Source: Hyphomicrobiales bacterium
GTDB taxonomy: Bacteria; Pseudomonadota; Alphaproteobacteria; Rhizobiales; Beijerinckiaceae
DNA: 64,000 nt
Assembly: GCA_947454055.1 (NCBI GenBank)
Contig: CANGIS010000009.1
Span: 1-64,000 of the forward strand
Reading direction: 5' to 3'
Translations under genes and position numbers: made by a program
Notes under the pieces: generated by a model
Told to the model about the DNA's origin: nothing
Databases searched by the model: none
The model's input: the letters and a program-made list of their open reading frames with translations, nothing else
Part shown: positions 27,028-35,823 of the stretch, one piece after another
How the letters are laid out: each line of letters begins with the position of its first letter
Numbering within the stretch: the first letter of the stretch is position 1

Positions 27028-29655
27028 TCACCGCAAATAGCCGACAGGCGCGAGCGCGCGGGAGAGCGAGGCTTCGCCTTGGCCATAGATTTTCTTGTCG
27101 CAATTCGGGTAGCAGCTGAGGGTATCGTATCGGGCCGTCGACAACAAAATATCAGCCGTATTGGCCCCCGTCAGATTGGGAAATTTTTGGCGGACAATCG
27201 CCGCATAGCCGGTCACGCGCGGGGCGGCATAGGACGTGCCCTCGCCCGGCGAAACTTTAGCGCCGTCGATCGCGATATCCTTTTTATTATAGGGGGTAAA
27301 GCCTGATTCAACCAGAAACCGGCTCTGGATGATGGGGTCACTGCCTGCCGTGTTCGAATAGCTGGCAAGGGTAGCTGTTCCAGCCCCGCCCTTTGTGCTG
27401 GCCGCTCCGATTGTGTCGAGCGCACCAACGAGCAGGAGCCGCGACGAGATCAATGGATGATAGGCTAGCGTATACGAAAGCGGATCTTTCCCGACGGTGA
27501 TGGCGTCATTCCCAGCCGCTTTTGTGACAACAGCATCCGTTAGATAGACTGCAGCGGAGCCCGATGAACCGTAATTTGTTGAATAGGTTCCAGCAAAGAC
27601 CCCGGAAATATAGTCCGTCCAATATGCTTGCTTTGAAAATACGGCATCAACCTGAGCCTGAGTTGGGTTGGTTATGTTATCCGCCCAATAATTATACCCC
27701 ATACTGATATTGACAACATCAAGATAAGCACCCGGCGCCGAGCGAACTGAATTTGCGAGATTGCCATGCGTATTGGCTTGTAAAACCGGAACGGCATTGG
27801 TCAGAGGGATGTGGACTTTGTAATCATACAATCCATCACCATCGACCAGATAAAAATTGGCATCCGGAGCGTAACGGTTTGCTAAAAGATAGGTCGTTAT
27901 GCCGTGGGTATAGGCCGCAACATAGTCGGCCTGTGACATCCATGCAGGCTTGTTGATCGGGTCGGGATAGCCGTCGACCATAAGGACATTCTGCCCCTTG
28001 CCCGTCCATCCCTGGCTCCAGGCGGATTTGACCTCGCTCGAGGGCACACTAAGAGTCATGCCGGACGCCATCGAACCTTGGCCGGAGACGGTATGCCCCG
28101 CAATCGTTATGGCGCTCGGGAACGTGTAGGACGTCGCCGTCCCGTTGGTACCAAACCATGCGTTCACAAGGCTGGGGCCGGCAGGGTCGGGCGTGCCCCA
28201 ATGCAAATCATAAACCGTTTGGGAGGGGGCACTTACTTCGGCATTCGGATCGTTAATCGCCTTTGCACCTCTGGCTCCGTTGGGTGTCAAACTGGCTTGC
28301 GAAAACGGCTTTGCAGCACTGCCATCCGCAATCACCTGCTGGGTGCCGTCGCCATATGTTGCCACGATCGAACCGGTTGACGGTGCGGTCACGGCCTGCA
28401 TCGATAGGCCGGACGCCCAGTCGGTCGGATAGACGGCCGCAATTACGGTCGCGGTGCTCAGAACGGGCGCCACCGTTTCAACGACATCATTCTTGGTCCC
28501 GTCGTCGAAAACATAGGTTGTCGTTTTGGTTGTGTGATCACTGCCCCAAAGCGTTGAGGTCGGTTTGCCTATCAATATGATGGTCGTCCGCGTGCCGTCC
28601 GCATAGGTGATCGGGAGCGTTTTTTTAGTGCCGTCATAGACGGCTGTTCCATAGGTGCCGGGAATGGTTTCAACCACTTTGTTCGTGGTCTTGTCGGCAA
28701 AGGCGTAAACCGTTGTTTTGGTGATGTGGTCTTTGCCCCAGCTGACGGTCGCTTTGCCCTGAAACGTGGCCGCCGAGGTAAAGCCATCGCCATAGGTCGT
28801 TATGATGGTTTCGGTTCCGCCGCTATAGGCGGGGCGGGACTTTGTGCCGGGCACCACGGCGGTGACCTTGTTGCTGGTCCCGTCGGTGAAGCTGTAGGTC
28901 GTTGTTTTACTCACATGATCCGAGGCCCATGTGACGGATGCCGTGCCGCTATAGGTTGCCTTGGCCTTGTAGCCGTCGCCATAGGTCGTGATGACAGTTT
29001 CCGTTCCGGCGCTGTAGGTCGGTATTCCGCGCGTGCCCGGTACCGTTACAACAACCCGGTTCGATGTTCTGTCGGCGAAGGAATAGGTCACGGTTTTGGT
29101 AACGTGGTCGCTGGCCCACGTCACGCTTGAACGGCCCTGATAGGTCGCCGTGCCGGAATATCCATCGCCATAGACGGTAATGATCGTCTCGGTGCCGCCG
29201 TTGTAGCTTGGCGTACCCGGGGTGCCCGGTATCTTGGCGACAATTTTATTGATCGTTTGATCCGCGAAGACATAGGTGGTCGTCCGCGTCACATGATCTT
29301 TGCCCCATGTGACCGATGGTGTGCCCTGATAGGTCGCCGACGCCTTGTACCCGTCGCCATAGGTGGTAACGATCGTCTCGACACTGCCATTATAGGTGGG
29401 CTTGCCTGGTTTTCCCGCTACCGTATCGACGACAGACGTCGTCGTCTTGTCCGCGAAGGCGTAGGTCGAGGTCCGGGTGACATGGTCGCTTTTCCACGCC
29501 ACCACCGCCTTGCCGACGGGCGCGAACGTTGCGGTATGGCCATCGCTATAGGTCACGATTTCCTTCGTGCCCCGATAGGTGATGGACACGACCGTTACGG
29601 CCGAAAGGGCGGTCGAAGAGAGCAAAAGAGCAAAAATAAATATCGTTTTATTCAT
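27028..29655 (-). CDS. Secreted subtilisin-like protease with six N-terminal tandem repeats
   Basis: 875 residues. Signal peptide 1-18 (MNKTIFIFALLLSSTALS). Residues 27-401 are six repeats of about 63 residues with the recurring elements TYGDGY, DHVTKTTTY, FADxTxNK and PGTxGxP. A linker precedes an S8 protease domain (about 550-865): Asp561 (VLMVDGYPD), His584 (YTHGITT, followed by YAPDANFYLVD), oxyanion Asn716 (AAGND) and Ser808 (GEGTSYAAPRVTG). It is probably secreted or surface-bound and active on protein. An autotransporter barrel is absent. It lies with a small exported partner between ubiB and coaBC, which are close neighbours in relatives, so the pair looks inserted. Confidence 0.82.
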   Translation of the reverse strand: MNKTIFIFALLLSSTALSAVTVVSITYRGTKEIVTYSDGHTATFAPVGKAVVAWKSDHVTRTSTYAFADKTTTSVVDTVAGKPGKPTYNGSVETIVTTYGDGYKASATYQGTPSVTWGKDHVTRTTTYVFADQTINKIVAKIPGTPGTPSYNGGTETIITVYGDGYSGTATYQGRSSVTWASDHVTKTVTYSFADRTSNRVVVTVPGTRGIPTYSAGTETVITTYGDGYKAKATYSGTASVTWASDHVSKTTTYSFTDGTSNKVTAVVPGTKSRPAYSGGTETIITTYGDGFTSAATFQGKATVSWGKDHITKTTVYAFADKTTNKVVETIPGTYGTAVYDGTKKTLPITYADGTRTTIILIGKPTSTLWGSDHTTKTTTYVFDDGTKNDVVETVAPVLSTATVIAAVYPTDWASGLSMQAVTAPSTGSIVATYGDGTQQVIADGSAAKPFSQASLTPNGARGAKAINDPNAEVSAPSQTVYDLHWGTPDPAGPSLVNAWFGTNGTATSYTFPSAITIAGHTVSGQGSMASGMTLSVPSSEVKSAWSQGWTGKGQNVLMVDGYPDPINKPAWMSQADYVAAYTHGITTYLLANRYAPDANFYLVDGDGLYDYKVHIPLTNAVPVLQANTHGNLANSVRSAPGAYLDVVNISMGYNYWADNITNPTQAQVDAVFSKQAYWTDYISGVFAGTYSTNYGSSGSAAVYLTDAVVTKAAGNDAITVGKDPLSYTLAYHPLISSRLLLVGALDTIGAASTKGGAGTATLASYSNTAGSDPIIQSRFLVESGFTPYNKKDIAIDGAKVSPGEGTSYAAPRVTGYAAIVRQKFPNLTGANTADILLSTARYDTLSCYPNCDKKIYGQGEASLSRALAPVGYLR
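28453..29577 (-). repeat. Six in-frame tandem repeats of about 189 bp in the subtilase gene
   Basis: Units begin at residues Tyr27, 88, 151, 214, 277 and 340. Units 2-5 are 63 residues exactly; the first (61) and last are more diverged. The middle units are the most alike, as expected from unequal recombination. The DNA is in frame throughout. Confidence 0.85.
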
Positions 29656-29943
29656 AGCGGAACACCTGATCCTTGGCGTTGACGGGCGGGCTCAACCGGC
29701 GCCGAAAGGCGGAACGCACGAAAAACGCTACAAGCATCCACTCGAACACATGAATGGAAAACAATCTAACGTAAGGTCATCCTTCGGTAAACATACTGAT
29801 GGTAAAAGGATTTAGGCATTTGCCCTCTATGCGGGCAATGGACATGGCCTCCGGCGATCCTTGGAATGTGGACGCTTTGCGTTTGATCCGCGTGTGCAGC
29901 CCCTTCTCTCTTTAGGGAATTTCGGCTAACATGGCTGAAAATA

Positions 29944-31176
29944 ATGGATTTTTCGGCTATGTCCCTCATCGGCAGACGCGTTCTTCTCATCATTGGCGGC
30001 GGTATTGCGGCGTATAAGGCGCTGGAGTTGATCCGCGAGATCGGCAAGCGCGGGGGTTCCGTGCGGGCGATCCTGACCAAAGCGGGGGCGGAATTCGTCA
30101 CGCCGCTTTCGGTAGCCAGCCTTTCGGGCGAGAAGGTCTTCACCGATCTTTTCTCGCTGACGGACGAGGCCGAAATGGGCCATATCGAATTGTCGCGTTC
30201 CGCCGATCTTGTGGTTGTGGCACCGGCTACCGCCGATCTTTTGGCGAAAATGGCAAGCGGTCTTGCGAATGATCTGGCCTCGACTGCCCTGTTGGCGACC
30301 GATAAGCGCGTTCTTGTGGCACCCGCCATGAATGTCAGGATGTGGCAACACTCAGCTACGCAACGCAATATTTCAACGTTGAAAGGGGACGGCGTTTTGT
30401 TCGTCGGTCCCGATGACGGCGCCATGGCATGCGGCGAATTCGGTTCCGGGCGCATGGCCGAGCCGGCCGTCCTGGCCGACGCGATCGAGGCCGCTTTGGC
30501 ACCGCGGAGCGTGGCACTGGAAGGGCGACATGTGCTGGTCACCTCCGGTCCGACGCATGAGCCGATTGACCCTGTGCGCTATATCGCGAACCGGTCTTCG
30601 GGCAAGCAGGGCCATGCGATCGCCGCTGCTGCCGCGCGGGCGGGTGCCCGCGTCACGCTTGTGTCGGGGCCCGTTTCCATCCCCGATCCACCCGGAGTCA
30701 CCGTGATCCGTGTCGAGACGGCTGATGCTATGCTGCGCGCGGTCGAGGACGCGCTGCCGGCGGATATCGCCATTTTTTGCGCTGCGGTGGCGGATTGGCG
30801 GGTTGCGTCGCAAAGTGGCGATAAGCTTAAGAAGACCGAAGGCGGGCCGCCATCGCTCGTTTTAACGCCCAATCCCGATATTTTGTCGACCATTGCCCAT
30901 CGTGAAACGGACCGACCGGCGCTGGTGGTCGGCTTTGCGGCGGAAACCTCGAATGTGCTCGATTATGCCCGCGGTAAACTCGCCAAAAAGGCCTGCGATC
31001 TGATCGTCGCCAATGATGTGGGGGGTGACGCGGGCGTGATGGGCGGAGAAATGAACACGGTCCATATCGTCTCGAAAGATGCCGTGGATAGCTGGCCCAA
31101 GCTCGGCAAAGGCGAGGTCGCTGAGCGGCTCGTGACCCTGTTGGCGAATAAATTTTCGACCAAGGGGCAAAAATGA
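29944..31176 (+). CDS. coaBC: Bifunctional phosphopantothenoylcysteine synthetase/decarboxylase
   Basis: 410 residues. The N-terminal CoaC flavoprotein part has GGGIAAYKALELIREIG, PAMNVRMW and the catalytic Cys region MACGEFGSGRMAEP. The C-terminal CoaB part has TSGPTHEPIDPVRYIANRSS, GKQGHAIA and the KLKKTEGG lysines. The protein joins cysteine to 4'-phosphopantothenate using CTP and then decarboxylates the product, two steps of coenzyme A synthesis. The stop overlaps the dut ATG by 4 bases. Confidence 0.96.
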   Translation: MDFSAMSLIGRRVLLIIGGGIAAYKALELIREIGKRGGSVRAILTKAGAEFVTPLSVASLSGEKVFTDLFSLTDEAEMGHIELSRSADLVVVAPATADLLAKMASGLANDLASTALLATDKRVLVAPAMNVRMWQHSATQRNISTLKGDGVLFVGPDDGAMACGEFGSGRMAEPAVLADAIEAALAPRSVALEGRHVLVTSGPTHEPIDPVRYIANRSSGKQGHAIAAAAARAGARVTLVSGPVSIPDPPGVTVIRVETADAMLRAVEDALPADIAIFCAAVADWRVASQSGDKLKKTEGGPPSLVLTPNPDILSTIAHRETDRPALVVGFAAETSNVLDYARGKLAKKACDLIVANDVGGDAGVMGGEMNTVHIVSKDAVDSWPKLGKGEVAERLVTLLANKFSTKGQK

Positions 31177-31625
31177 CGGTCGTTGTCGGCGTTCGACGCT
31201 TGCCCCATGGCGAAGGGCTGCCTTTGCCGCATTATGCCTCCGAGGCTGCCGTGGGTATGGATCTGCTCGCCGCCATCCCCGAGGGTCAAATATTCACATT
31301 AGAAATCGGGAAAAGGATGTTAATCCCGACAGGTTTGTGTATTGAATTGCCGAACGGCTATGAGGGGCAGGTTCGTCCGCGCTCGGGGTTGGCACTGAAA
31401 AGCGGCATTACCGTTTTGAATGCGCCGGGCACGATCGACCCTGATTATCGGGGAGAAGTCTCGGTTCTTCTGATCAATCACGGCGATCAGGCCTTCGAGA
31501 TTTCCCGCGGGATGCGGATCGCTCAATTGGTGATTGCTCCTTTTACCACGGCCGTTCTGGAAGAGCGCCATACGCTTGGCGATACGTCGCGCGGCATTGG
31601 CGGATATGGCTCGACGGGTGTCTGA
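31173..31625 (+). CDS. dut: dUTP diphosphatase
   Basis: 150 residues with the five trimeric dUTPase motifs: SEAAVGMDLLA, PRSGLALKSG, GTIDPDYRGEV, RIAQLVIAPF and RGIGGYGSTG. It hydrolyses dUTP to dUMP, keeping uracil out of DNA and supplying thymidylate synthesis. It overlaps coaBC (ATGA), so the pair is translated together, as in many alphaproteobacteria. Confidence 0.96.
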   Translation: MTVVVGVRRLPHGEGLPLPHYASEAAVGMDLLAAIPEGQIFTLEIGKRMLIPTGLCIELPNGYEGQVRPRSGLALKSGITVLNAPGTIDPDYRGEVSVLLINHGDQAFEISRGMRIAQLVIAPFTTAVLEERHTLGDTSRGIGGYGSTGV

Positions 31626-31666
31626 TACCCGTCCGGCTTTGGGACGGGAAAGGACGTTGAACGCTC

Positions 31667-32116
31667 ATGAATCTTCTCTCACGCCGCAGCATGTTGGCCA
31701 TCGCCGCCGTTGTTGACGTTGCCATTCATGCCCGCCCTGATCCGGTCGCAGCCAAGTTGCTCGCTGAGCGGCATCAATTGCCGCCGCGCCATCTCGAAAC
31801 CATTTTGCAGGCGCTTGTTCGGGCCGGTATTCTAAAAGGCGTGCGCGGGCCGCGGGGTGGCTATGAGCTCGCCACCGAGCGCCGCCGGATTACGGCAGGT
31901 GACATTGTCCGCGCCGCCATGAGTGCGGTGGATGAGGAGCAGGGCCCACCCGAGCCGCAATCCGTTCTCGTCAACGGCGTGATCGGGCCGGAAATCAAGA
32001 TCGCCAGCGCCGCCTTTCTGACCCATCTGGATGCCATCACGGTGGAAGATCTCTGCCGGCGCGCCGATAAAATCGGGTTTAATGCGATGAAAGAGTCAGC
32101 TGATTTTGCAATTTAA
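31667..32116 (+). CDS. Rrf2 family transcriptional regulator
   Basis: 149 residues. The N-terminal winged helix has the Rrf2 pattern: AIAAVVDVAIHARPDPVAAK, ERHQLPPRHLETILQALVRAG, and the wing GVRGPRGGYELA. The three-Cys iron-sulfur cluster of IscR and RsrR is missing; only one Cys (DLCRRAD) is present, so it is more like the cluster-free CymR type. It is directly upstream of cysK, with a palindrome between, and so may control cysteine synthesis (inference from context). Confidence 0.82.
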   Translation: MNLLSRRSMLAIAAVVDVAIHARPDPVAAKLLAERHQLPPRHLETILQALVRAGILKGVRGPRGGYELATERRRITAGDIVRAAMSAVDEEQGPPEPQSVLVNGVIGPEIKIASAAFLTHLDAITVEDLCRRADKIGFNAMKESADFAI

Positions 32117-32122
32117 AATGTG

Positions 32123-32165
32123 GATTAAATTATTAATCGACAATTTTTGTAAATTAGTCTAAACT
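32123..32165 (+). promoter_or_regulatory. Palindrome and weak promoter before cysK
   Basis: GATTAA-ATTA-TTAATC (32123-32138) is a perfect inverted repeat. It overlaps a possible -35 (TCGACA, 32137-32142) that is 17 bases from TAAACT (32160-32165). A regulator bound here would block the -35; the adjacent Rrf2 protein is the obvious candidate. Confidence 0.45.
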
Positions 32166-32200
32166 TCAGGAACCATATTTCGCGAGGGAGACATCACATC

Positions 32201-33172
32201 ATGAGCCATCCGACCTCATCGAGCCACAAACCCGGCCGCGGCCGCATTTACAATTCGATCACGGATACGATCGGCGATACGCCGATTGTACGGCTGGATC
32301 GGGTCGCCAAGGAAAAGAGCATTCACGCCAACCTTCTGGCCAAGCTGGAATTTTTCAACCCGATTGCCAGCGTCAAGGATCGTATAGGTGTCAATATGAT
32401 CGATGCGCTGGAAGCGGCAGGCGCGATTAAGCCCGGCTCCACCCTGATTGAGCCGACCTCGGGCAACACCGGTATTGCGCTGGCTTTCGTTGCGGCGGCG
32501 CGCGGCTATCGTCTGATTCTTGTTATGCCGGAATCGATGTCGATCGAGCGCCGCAAGATGCTGGCCCTGCTCGGAGCAGAACTTGAGTTGACGCCTGCAC
32601 CGCAGGGCATGAAGGGGGCGATTGCCAAGGCTGAGGAGCTGAAAGCGTCGATTCCGGGCTCGGTGATACCGCAGCAATTCAAAAATCCGGCCAATCCGGA
32701 CATTCATCGCCGTACAACGGCGGAGGAAATCTGGAACGATCTGGACGGCAAGGTCGATATTTTTGTCTCGGGCGTTGGCACCGGCGGCACGATTACAGGC
32801 GTTGGCCAAGTGCTGAAGGCCCGCAATCCGGCGGTCAAAATTGTCGCTGTTGAGCCGGAAGATTCGCCGGTTCTGTCGGGCGGCAATCCCGGTCCGCACA
32901 AGATTCAGGGCATTGGCGCGGGCTTTGTGCCGGATGTGCTCGACCGTTCGATCATTGACGAGGTGATACAGGTAGCCAATCAGACGGCGTTCGATACCGC
33001 CCGCCTTTTGGCCCGGATCGAGGGTATTCCGACGGGCATTTCCTCAGGCGCGTCCGTGGCCGCTGCCCTCGAAATCGCTGCACGGCCCGAGTCCAAGGGC
33101 AAGAATATCGTGATCATCATCCCGAGCTTCGCCGAGCGCTATCTCTCGACGGCGCTGTTCGAAGGGCTTTGA
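32201..33172 (+). CDS. cysK: Cysteine synthase A (O-acetylserine sulfhydrylase)
   Basis: 323 residues. The PLP lysine lies in [12 protein letters not shown], the substrate loop is [14 protein letters not shown], the phosphate loop is [12 protein letters not shown], and the C-terminal Ser region is [12 protein letters not shown]. It makes cysteine from O-acetylserine and sulfide. GAGGGAG lies upstream of the ATG. It follows the Rrf2 gene with an 84-bp gap that carries a palindrome. Confidence 0.95.
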   Translation: MSHPTSSSHKPGRGRIYNSITDTIGDTPIVRLDRVAKEKSIHANLLAKLEFFNPIASVKDRIGVNMIDALEAAGAIKPGSTLIEPTSGNTGIALAFVAAARGYRLILVMPESMSIERRKMLALLGAELELTPAPQGMKGAIAKAEELKASIPGSVIPQQFKNPANPDIHRRTTAEEIWNDLDGKVDIFVSGVGTGGTITGVGQVLKARNPAVKIVAVEPEDSPVLSGGNPGPHKIQGIGAGFVPDVLDRSIIDEVIQVANQTAFDTARLLARIEGIPTGISSGASVAAALEIAARPESKGKNIVIIIPSFAERYLSTALFEGL

Positions 33173-33192
33173 TCTATTTAGGGGGTAGGGTG

Positions 33193-33225
33193 TAGGCACT
33201 AGGCACTAGGCACTAGGCACTAGGC
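33193..33225. repeat. Heptanucleotide tandem repeat (TAGGCAC)x4
   Basis: Four perfect copies of TAGGCAC plus TAGGC follow the cysK stop by about 20 bp. No coding frame crosses it. Its length could vary by slippage. Confidence 0.9.
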
Positions 33226-33232
33226 TATATCT

Positions 33233-33365
33233 GTCATCGCGAGCGCGAGCGAAACCACCCCGTTTGGCGGTGGTGACGGAAGGCAAACCTGACATTGGCA
33301 TGCTTTGCTTCAACGTCTCTGGGCTGTTTGTCTCTGGAATGTTTCGCTTTCGCTCGCAGTGCCGG
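33233..33365. repeat. Degenerate palindromic element with GCGAGCG ends
   Basis: The left end GTCATCGCGAGCGCGAGCGA and, 75 bp later, the reverse-complement-like right end (33336-33365, containing TTTCGCTTTCGCTCGC) form imperfect inverted terminal repeats of about 28 bp. The left end resembles the CGTCATTGCGAGCGAAGCGAAGCAA repeats common in Proteobacteria, and a second half-copy lies at 49113. Confidence 0.55.
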
Positions 33366-33416
33366 TTAGGTTGCGTGCTAAATATTCAACCCTGACGCCA
33401 GCCGACACCCTAACGC

Positions 33417-34409
33417 TCACACCATCGACGCGATGACCCGATCGGGCGGCCTGTGGCCGTCCATGAAGGTGCGGATGTTGATGATGACCTTCTCGCCCAT
33501 TTCGATGCGTCCTTCGATGGTCGCCGATCCCATATGGGGCATTACCAAAATCCGGTTTTGTTTCGCCAGTTTCAGCATGCGCGGCGAAATGGCCGGCTCA
33601 TGCTCGAACACGTCGAGGCCGGCGCCTGCCAGTTCGCCCGCCTCGAGCATTTTCACCAGCGAGCTCTCGTCGATGATTTCGCCGCGCGCGGTGTTCACCA
33701 AAATCGCGTCACGCTTCAGCAATTTGAGTCGTCGGGCCGAGAGCAGATGGTAGGTCGCCGGCGTATGCGGGCAGTTGACGGATACAATGTCCATCCGCGC
33801 CAGCATTTGGTCGAGCGAGTCCCAATAAGTGGCTTCAAGCTCCTGCTCGACGGCGGCAGCGACCGGCCGACGGTTATGATAATGCACCTGTAACCCGAAG
33901 GCCTTGGCGCGACGGGCGAGCGCTTGGCCGATGCGGCCCATACCGACAATGCCCAGCCGCTTGCCGGTGATCCGGTGGCCCAGCATCCAGGTCGGCGACC
34001 AACCGTGAAAATTGCCGTCGGGGATGACGCGGGCACCTTCCGCAATACGCCGCGACACTGCGAGGATCAGCGCCATGGTCATGTCGGCCGTATCGTCGGT
34101 CAAAACGCCGGAGGTATTGGTAATCGCAATGCCCTTGGCCTGCGCGGCGGCAATGTCAATATGGTCGACGCCATTGCCGAAATTGGCAATCAGCTTCAAC
34201 TGCTCGCCGGCGGCGGCAATCACATCGGCGTCGATCTCGTCGGTGACGGTGGGGACGAGCACCTGAGCGGTTTTCACCGCCTCGATCAATTCATCCTTCG
34301 TCATGGCGCGATCGTCGATGTTCAGCGCGGCATTGAACAGCTCGCGCATGCGGGTCTCGATTGTATCGGGAAGGCGGCGCGTGACCACAACCAGCGGCTT
34401 TTGTTTCAT
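33417..34409 (-). CDS. D-2-hydroxyacid dehydrogenase (glyoxylate/hydroxypyruvate reductase type)
   Basis: 330 residues from the ATG at 34409, which has AAGGGA 8 bases before it; a longer start at 34499 has no support. The NAD(P) site is GMGRIGQALARRAKAFG, and the catalytic set is Arg in NTARGEIIDE, Glu in DVFEHEP and His in MPHMGSATIEGR. The closest recognisable group is the GyaR/GhrB glyoxylate reductase. It would reduce glyoxylate or hydroxypyruvate and could balance the glcDEF glycolate oxidase elsewhere in the window. Divergent from the SH3 gene. Confidence 0.85.
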   Translation of the reverse strand: MKQKPLVVVTRRLPDTIETRMRELFNAALNIDDRAMTKDELIEAVKTAQVLVPTVTDEIDADVIAAAGEQLKLIANFGNGVDHIDIAAAQAKGIAITNTSGVLTDDTADMTMALILAVSRRIAEGARVIPDGNFHGWSPTWMLGHRITGKRLGIVGMGRIGQALARRAKAFGLQVHYHNRRPVAAAVEQELEATYWDSLDQMLARMDIVSVNCPHTPATYHLLSARRLKLLKRDAILVNTARGEIIDESSLVKMLEAGELAGAGLDVFEHEPAISPRMLKLAKQNRILVMPHMGSATIEGRIEMGEKVIINIRTFMDGHRPPDRVIASMV

Positions 34410-34632
34410 GGCATACGTCCCTTCCAGCATTTCAACGAGATTGGTCCGAGCGAATTTACCCATCTTTAACGTTCGCTCGCCAACAACACTATGACGCAAA
34501 TTCGGCCTTACCCGCCGGTTTGCATCTTAGACCGAACGACGTACCCGATCGACAGGACACGCCTGTTTCTTCTCTAGCGAGCGGATCGGCGAAAAACAAC
34601 GGTTGTGACGTTTTGGAAACAACGGGATTTGC

Positions 34633-35163
34633 ATGGCCGGAATGAGACCCTTTTCCGCCTTTATCGCCGCGGTGGCTCTGCTGACCGTGGGTTTCGTGCT
34701 GCCCGCTTTGGCCGGTGATCCGAATATCGGGTCCGCAACGGGCCTGCCTTTGCCGCGGTTTGCGAGCCTGAAATCGGATCGCGTCAACCTGCGCGAGGGC
34801 CCGAGCAAAGACCATAGGACCAAATGGATCTATGAAAAGGCCGGATTGCCCGTCGAAATCACCGCCGAATTTGAAATCTGGCGGCGGATCCGCGATTCCG
34901 AGGGGGCGGAAGGCTGGGTGCTGCACAATCTGCTGGCGGGCCGCCGTACGGCGATCGTGGCGCCCTGGGGCAAGGACAAGCCGGTTCCCCTTCACACCAA
35001 GCCTGACACGGAAAGCCCGCTTGTCGTCCAGCTCATGCCCAATGTGGTCGCCTCGATCAAATCGTGCGACGGGCAATGGTGCCGGTTGGTGGGTGATGGT
35101 TATGACGGTTTCGTCCAGCAGCAACAGCTCTGGGGTGTCTATCCGGGCGAGTCTGTCCCGTAA
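34633..35163 (+). CDS. Secreted SH3-domain protein
   Basis: 176 residues with a signal peptide (about 1-28, ending LPALAG). Two bacterial SH3-like units follow: LKSDRVNLREGPSKDHRTKW with EGWVLHNLLAGRR, then VPLHTKPDTESPLVV with DGYDGFVQQQQLWG. Such domains bind peptide or cell-wall targets in the periplasm. The partner of this one is unknown. It lies between the hydroxyacid dehydrogenase and irr, as in other Rhizobiales. Confidence 0.82.
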   Translation: MAGMRPFSAFIAAVALLTVGFVLPALAGDPNIGSATGLPLPRFASLKSDRVNLREGPSKDHRTKWIYEKAGLPVEITAEFEIWRRIRDSEGAEGWVLHNLLAGRRTAIVAPWGKDKPVPLHTKPDTESPLVVQLMPNVVASIKSCDGQWCRLVGDGYDGFVQQQQLWGVYPGESVP

Positions 35164-35167
35164 GCGC

Positions 35168-35653
35168 TTAACCTTCCTTGCGGCGAAGGCGGACAACCAC
35201 TTCGACGCGGACAATTTCCATATCGTCCGGAATATTCGGTAGCGTCGTCACTGCAATGTCGTGCCCCTCGATGTCGAGCAGACGATTTTCGCCTTCAACA
35301 AAGAAATGGTGGTGATTGCTCGTATTCGTGTCGAAATAAGTTTTGGCGCCATCGACCGCCACTTCGCGCAAGAGACCGGCCTCGGTGAATTGATGCAGCG
35401 TGTTGTAGACGGTGGCGAGCGATACAGGCACTCTTGCCTTCGAGGCCTCTTCAAACAGCCCTTCGGCGGTCAGATGACGGTCCCCGCGCGCAAACAAGAG
35501 CCAGCCCAACCCTACCCGTTGCCGCGTCGGACGCAGGCCCGCATTGCGAAGCCGGACCCGCAGATCATGATAAAGGCAACCGCTTTGATCGCGCCAATTG
35601 GATGGGTTCGACGAGGTCGATGGTACGGACAATTCCGAAAATCCTGTATTCAA
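35168..35653 (-). CDS. irr: Fur-family iron response regulator Irr
   Basis: 161 residues from a TTG at 35653; no upstream start exists in frame, and a later TTG is possible. The DNA-binding domain has GLRPTRQRVGLGWLLFARGD and RHLTAEGLFEEA, then VSLATVYNTLHQF. The His cluster HHHFF is the Irr metal/heme site. The N-terminal GCLYHDL lies where Bradyrhizobium Irr has the heme motif GCPWHD, but the Pro is replaced by Leu. Irr controls haem and iron genes in Rhizobiales. A TTTTAGAAT at 35662-35670 upstream resembles half of an Irr box, suggesting autoregulation. Confidence 0.88.
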   Translation of the reverse strand: MNTGFSELSVPSTSSNPSNWRDQSGCLYHDLRVRLRNAGLRPTRQRVGLGWLLFARGDRHLTAEGLFEEASKARVPVSLATVYNTLHQFTEAGLLREVAVDGAKTYFDTNTSNHHHFFVEGENRLLDIEGHDIAVTTLPNIPDDMEIVRVEVVVRLRRKEG

Positions 35654-35823
35654 GGAGACGGTTTTAGAATAAGCGCTATGACCGGTCGCCGCAACCCTCT
35701 AAAATTGCCACCTCAAGCGTGGCTTTCGGGCTGCGGGACACTGTGATACGAGTGCAGAAGTGAAATGAGATGCATCGTGTGGCTTGGGCCACATCAATTG
35801 ATGGGACGGAGTGCGGTCGGGAC

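Noticed and set aside
28453-29577. Regular repeats considered as a CRISPR array
   Set aside because: The unit of about 189 bp is in frame, coding and lacks spacers; it belongs to the subtilase.
33193-33225. Heptamer array considered as CRISPR or phase-variable coding repeat
   Set aside because: No spacers and no gene crosses it.
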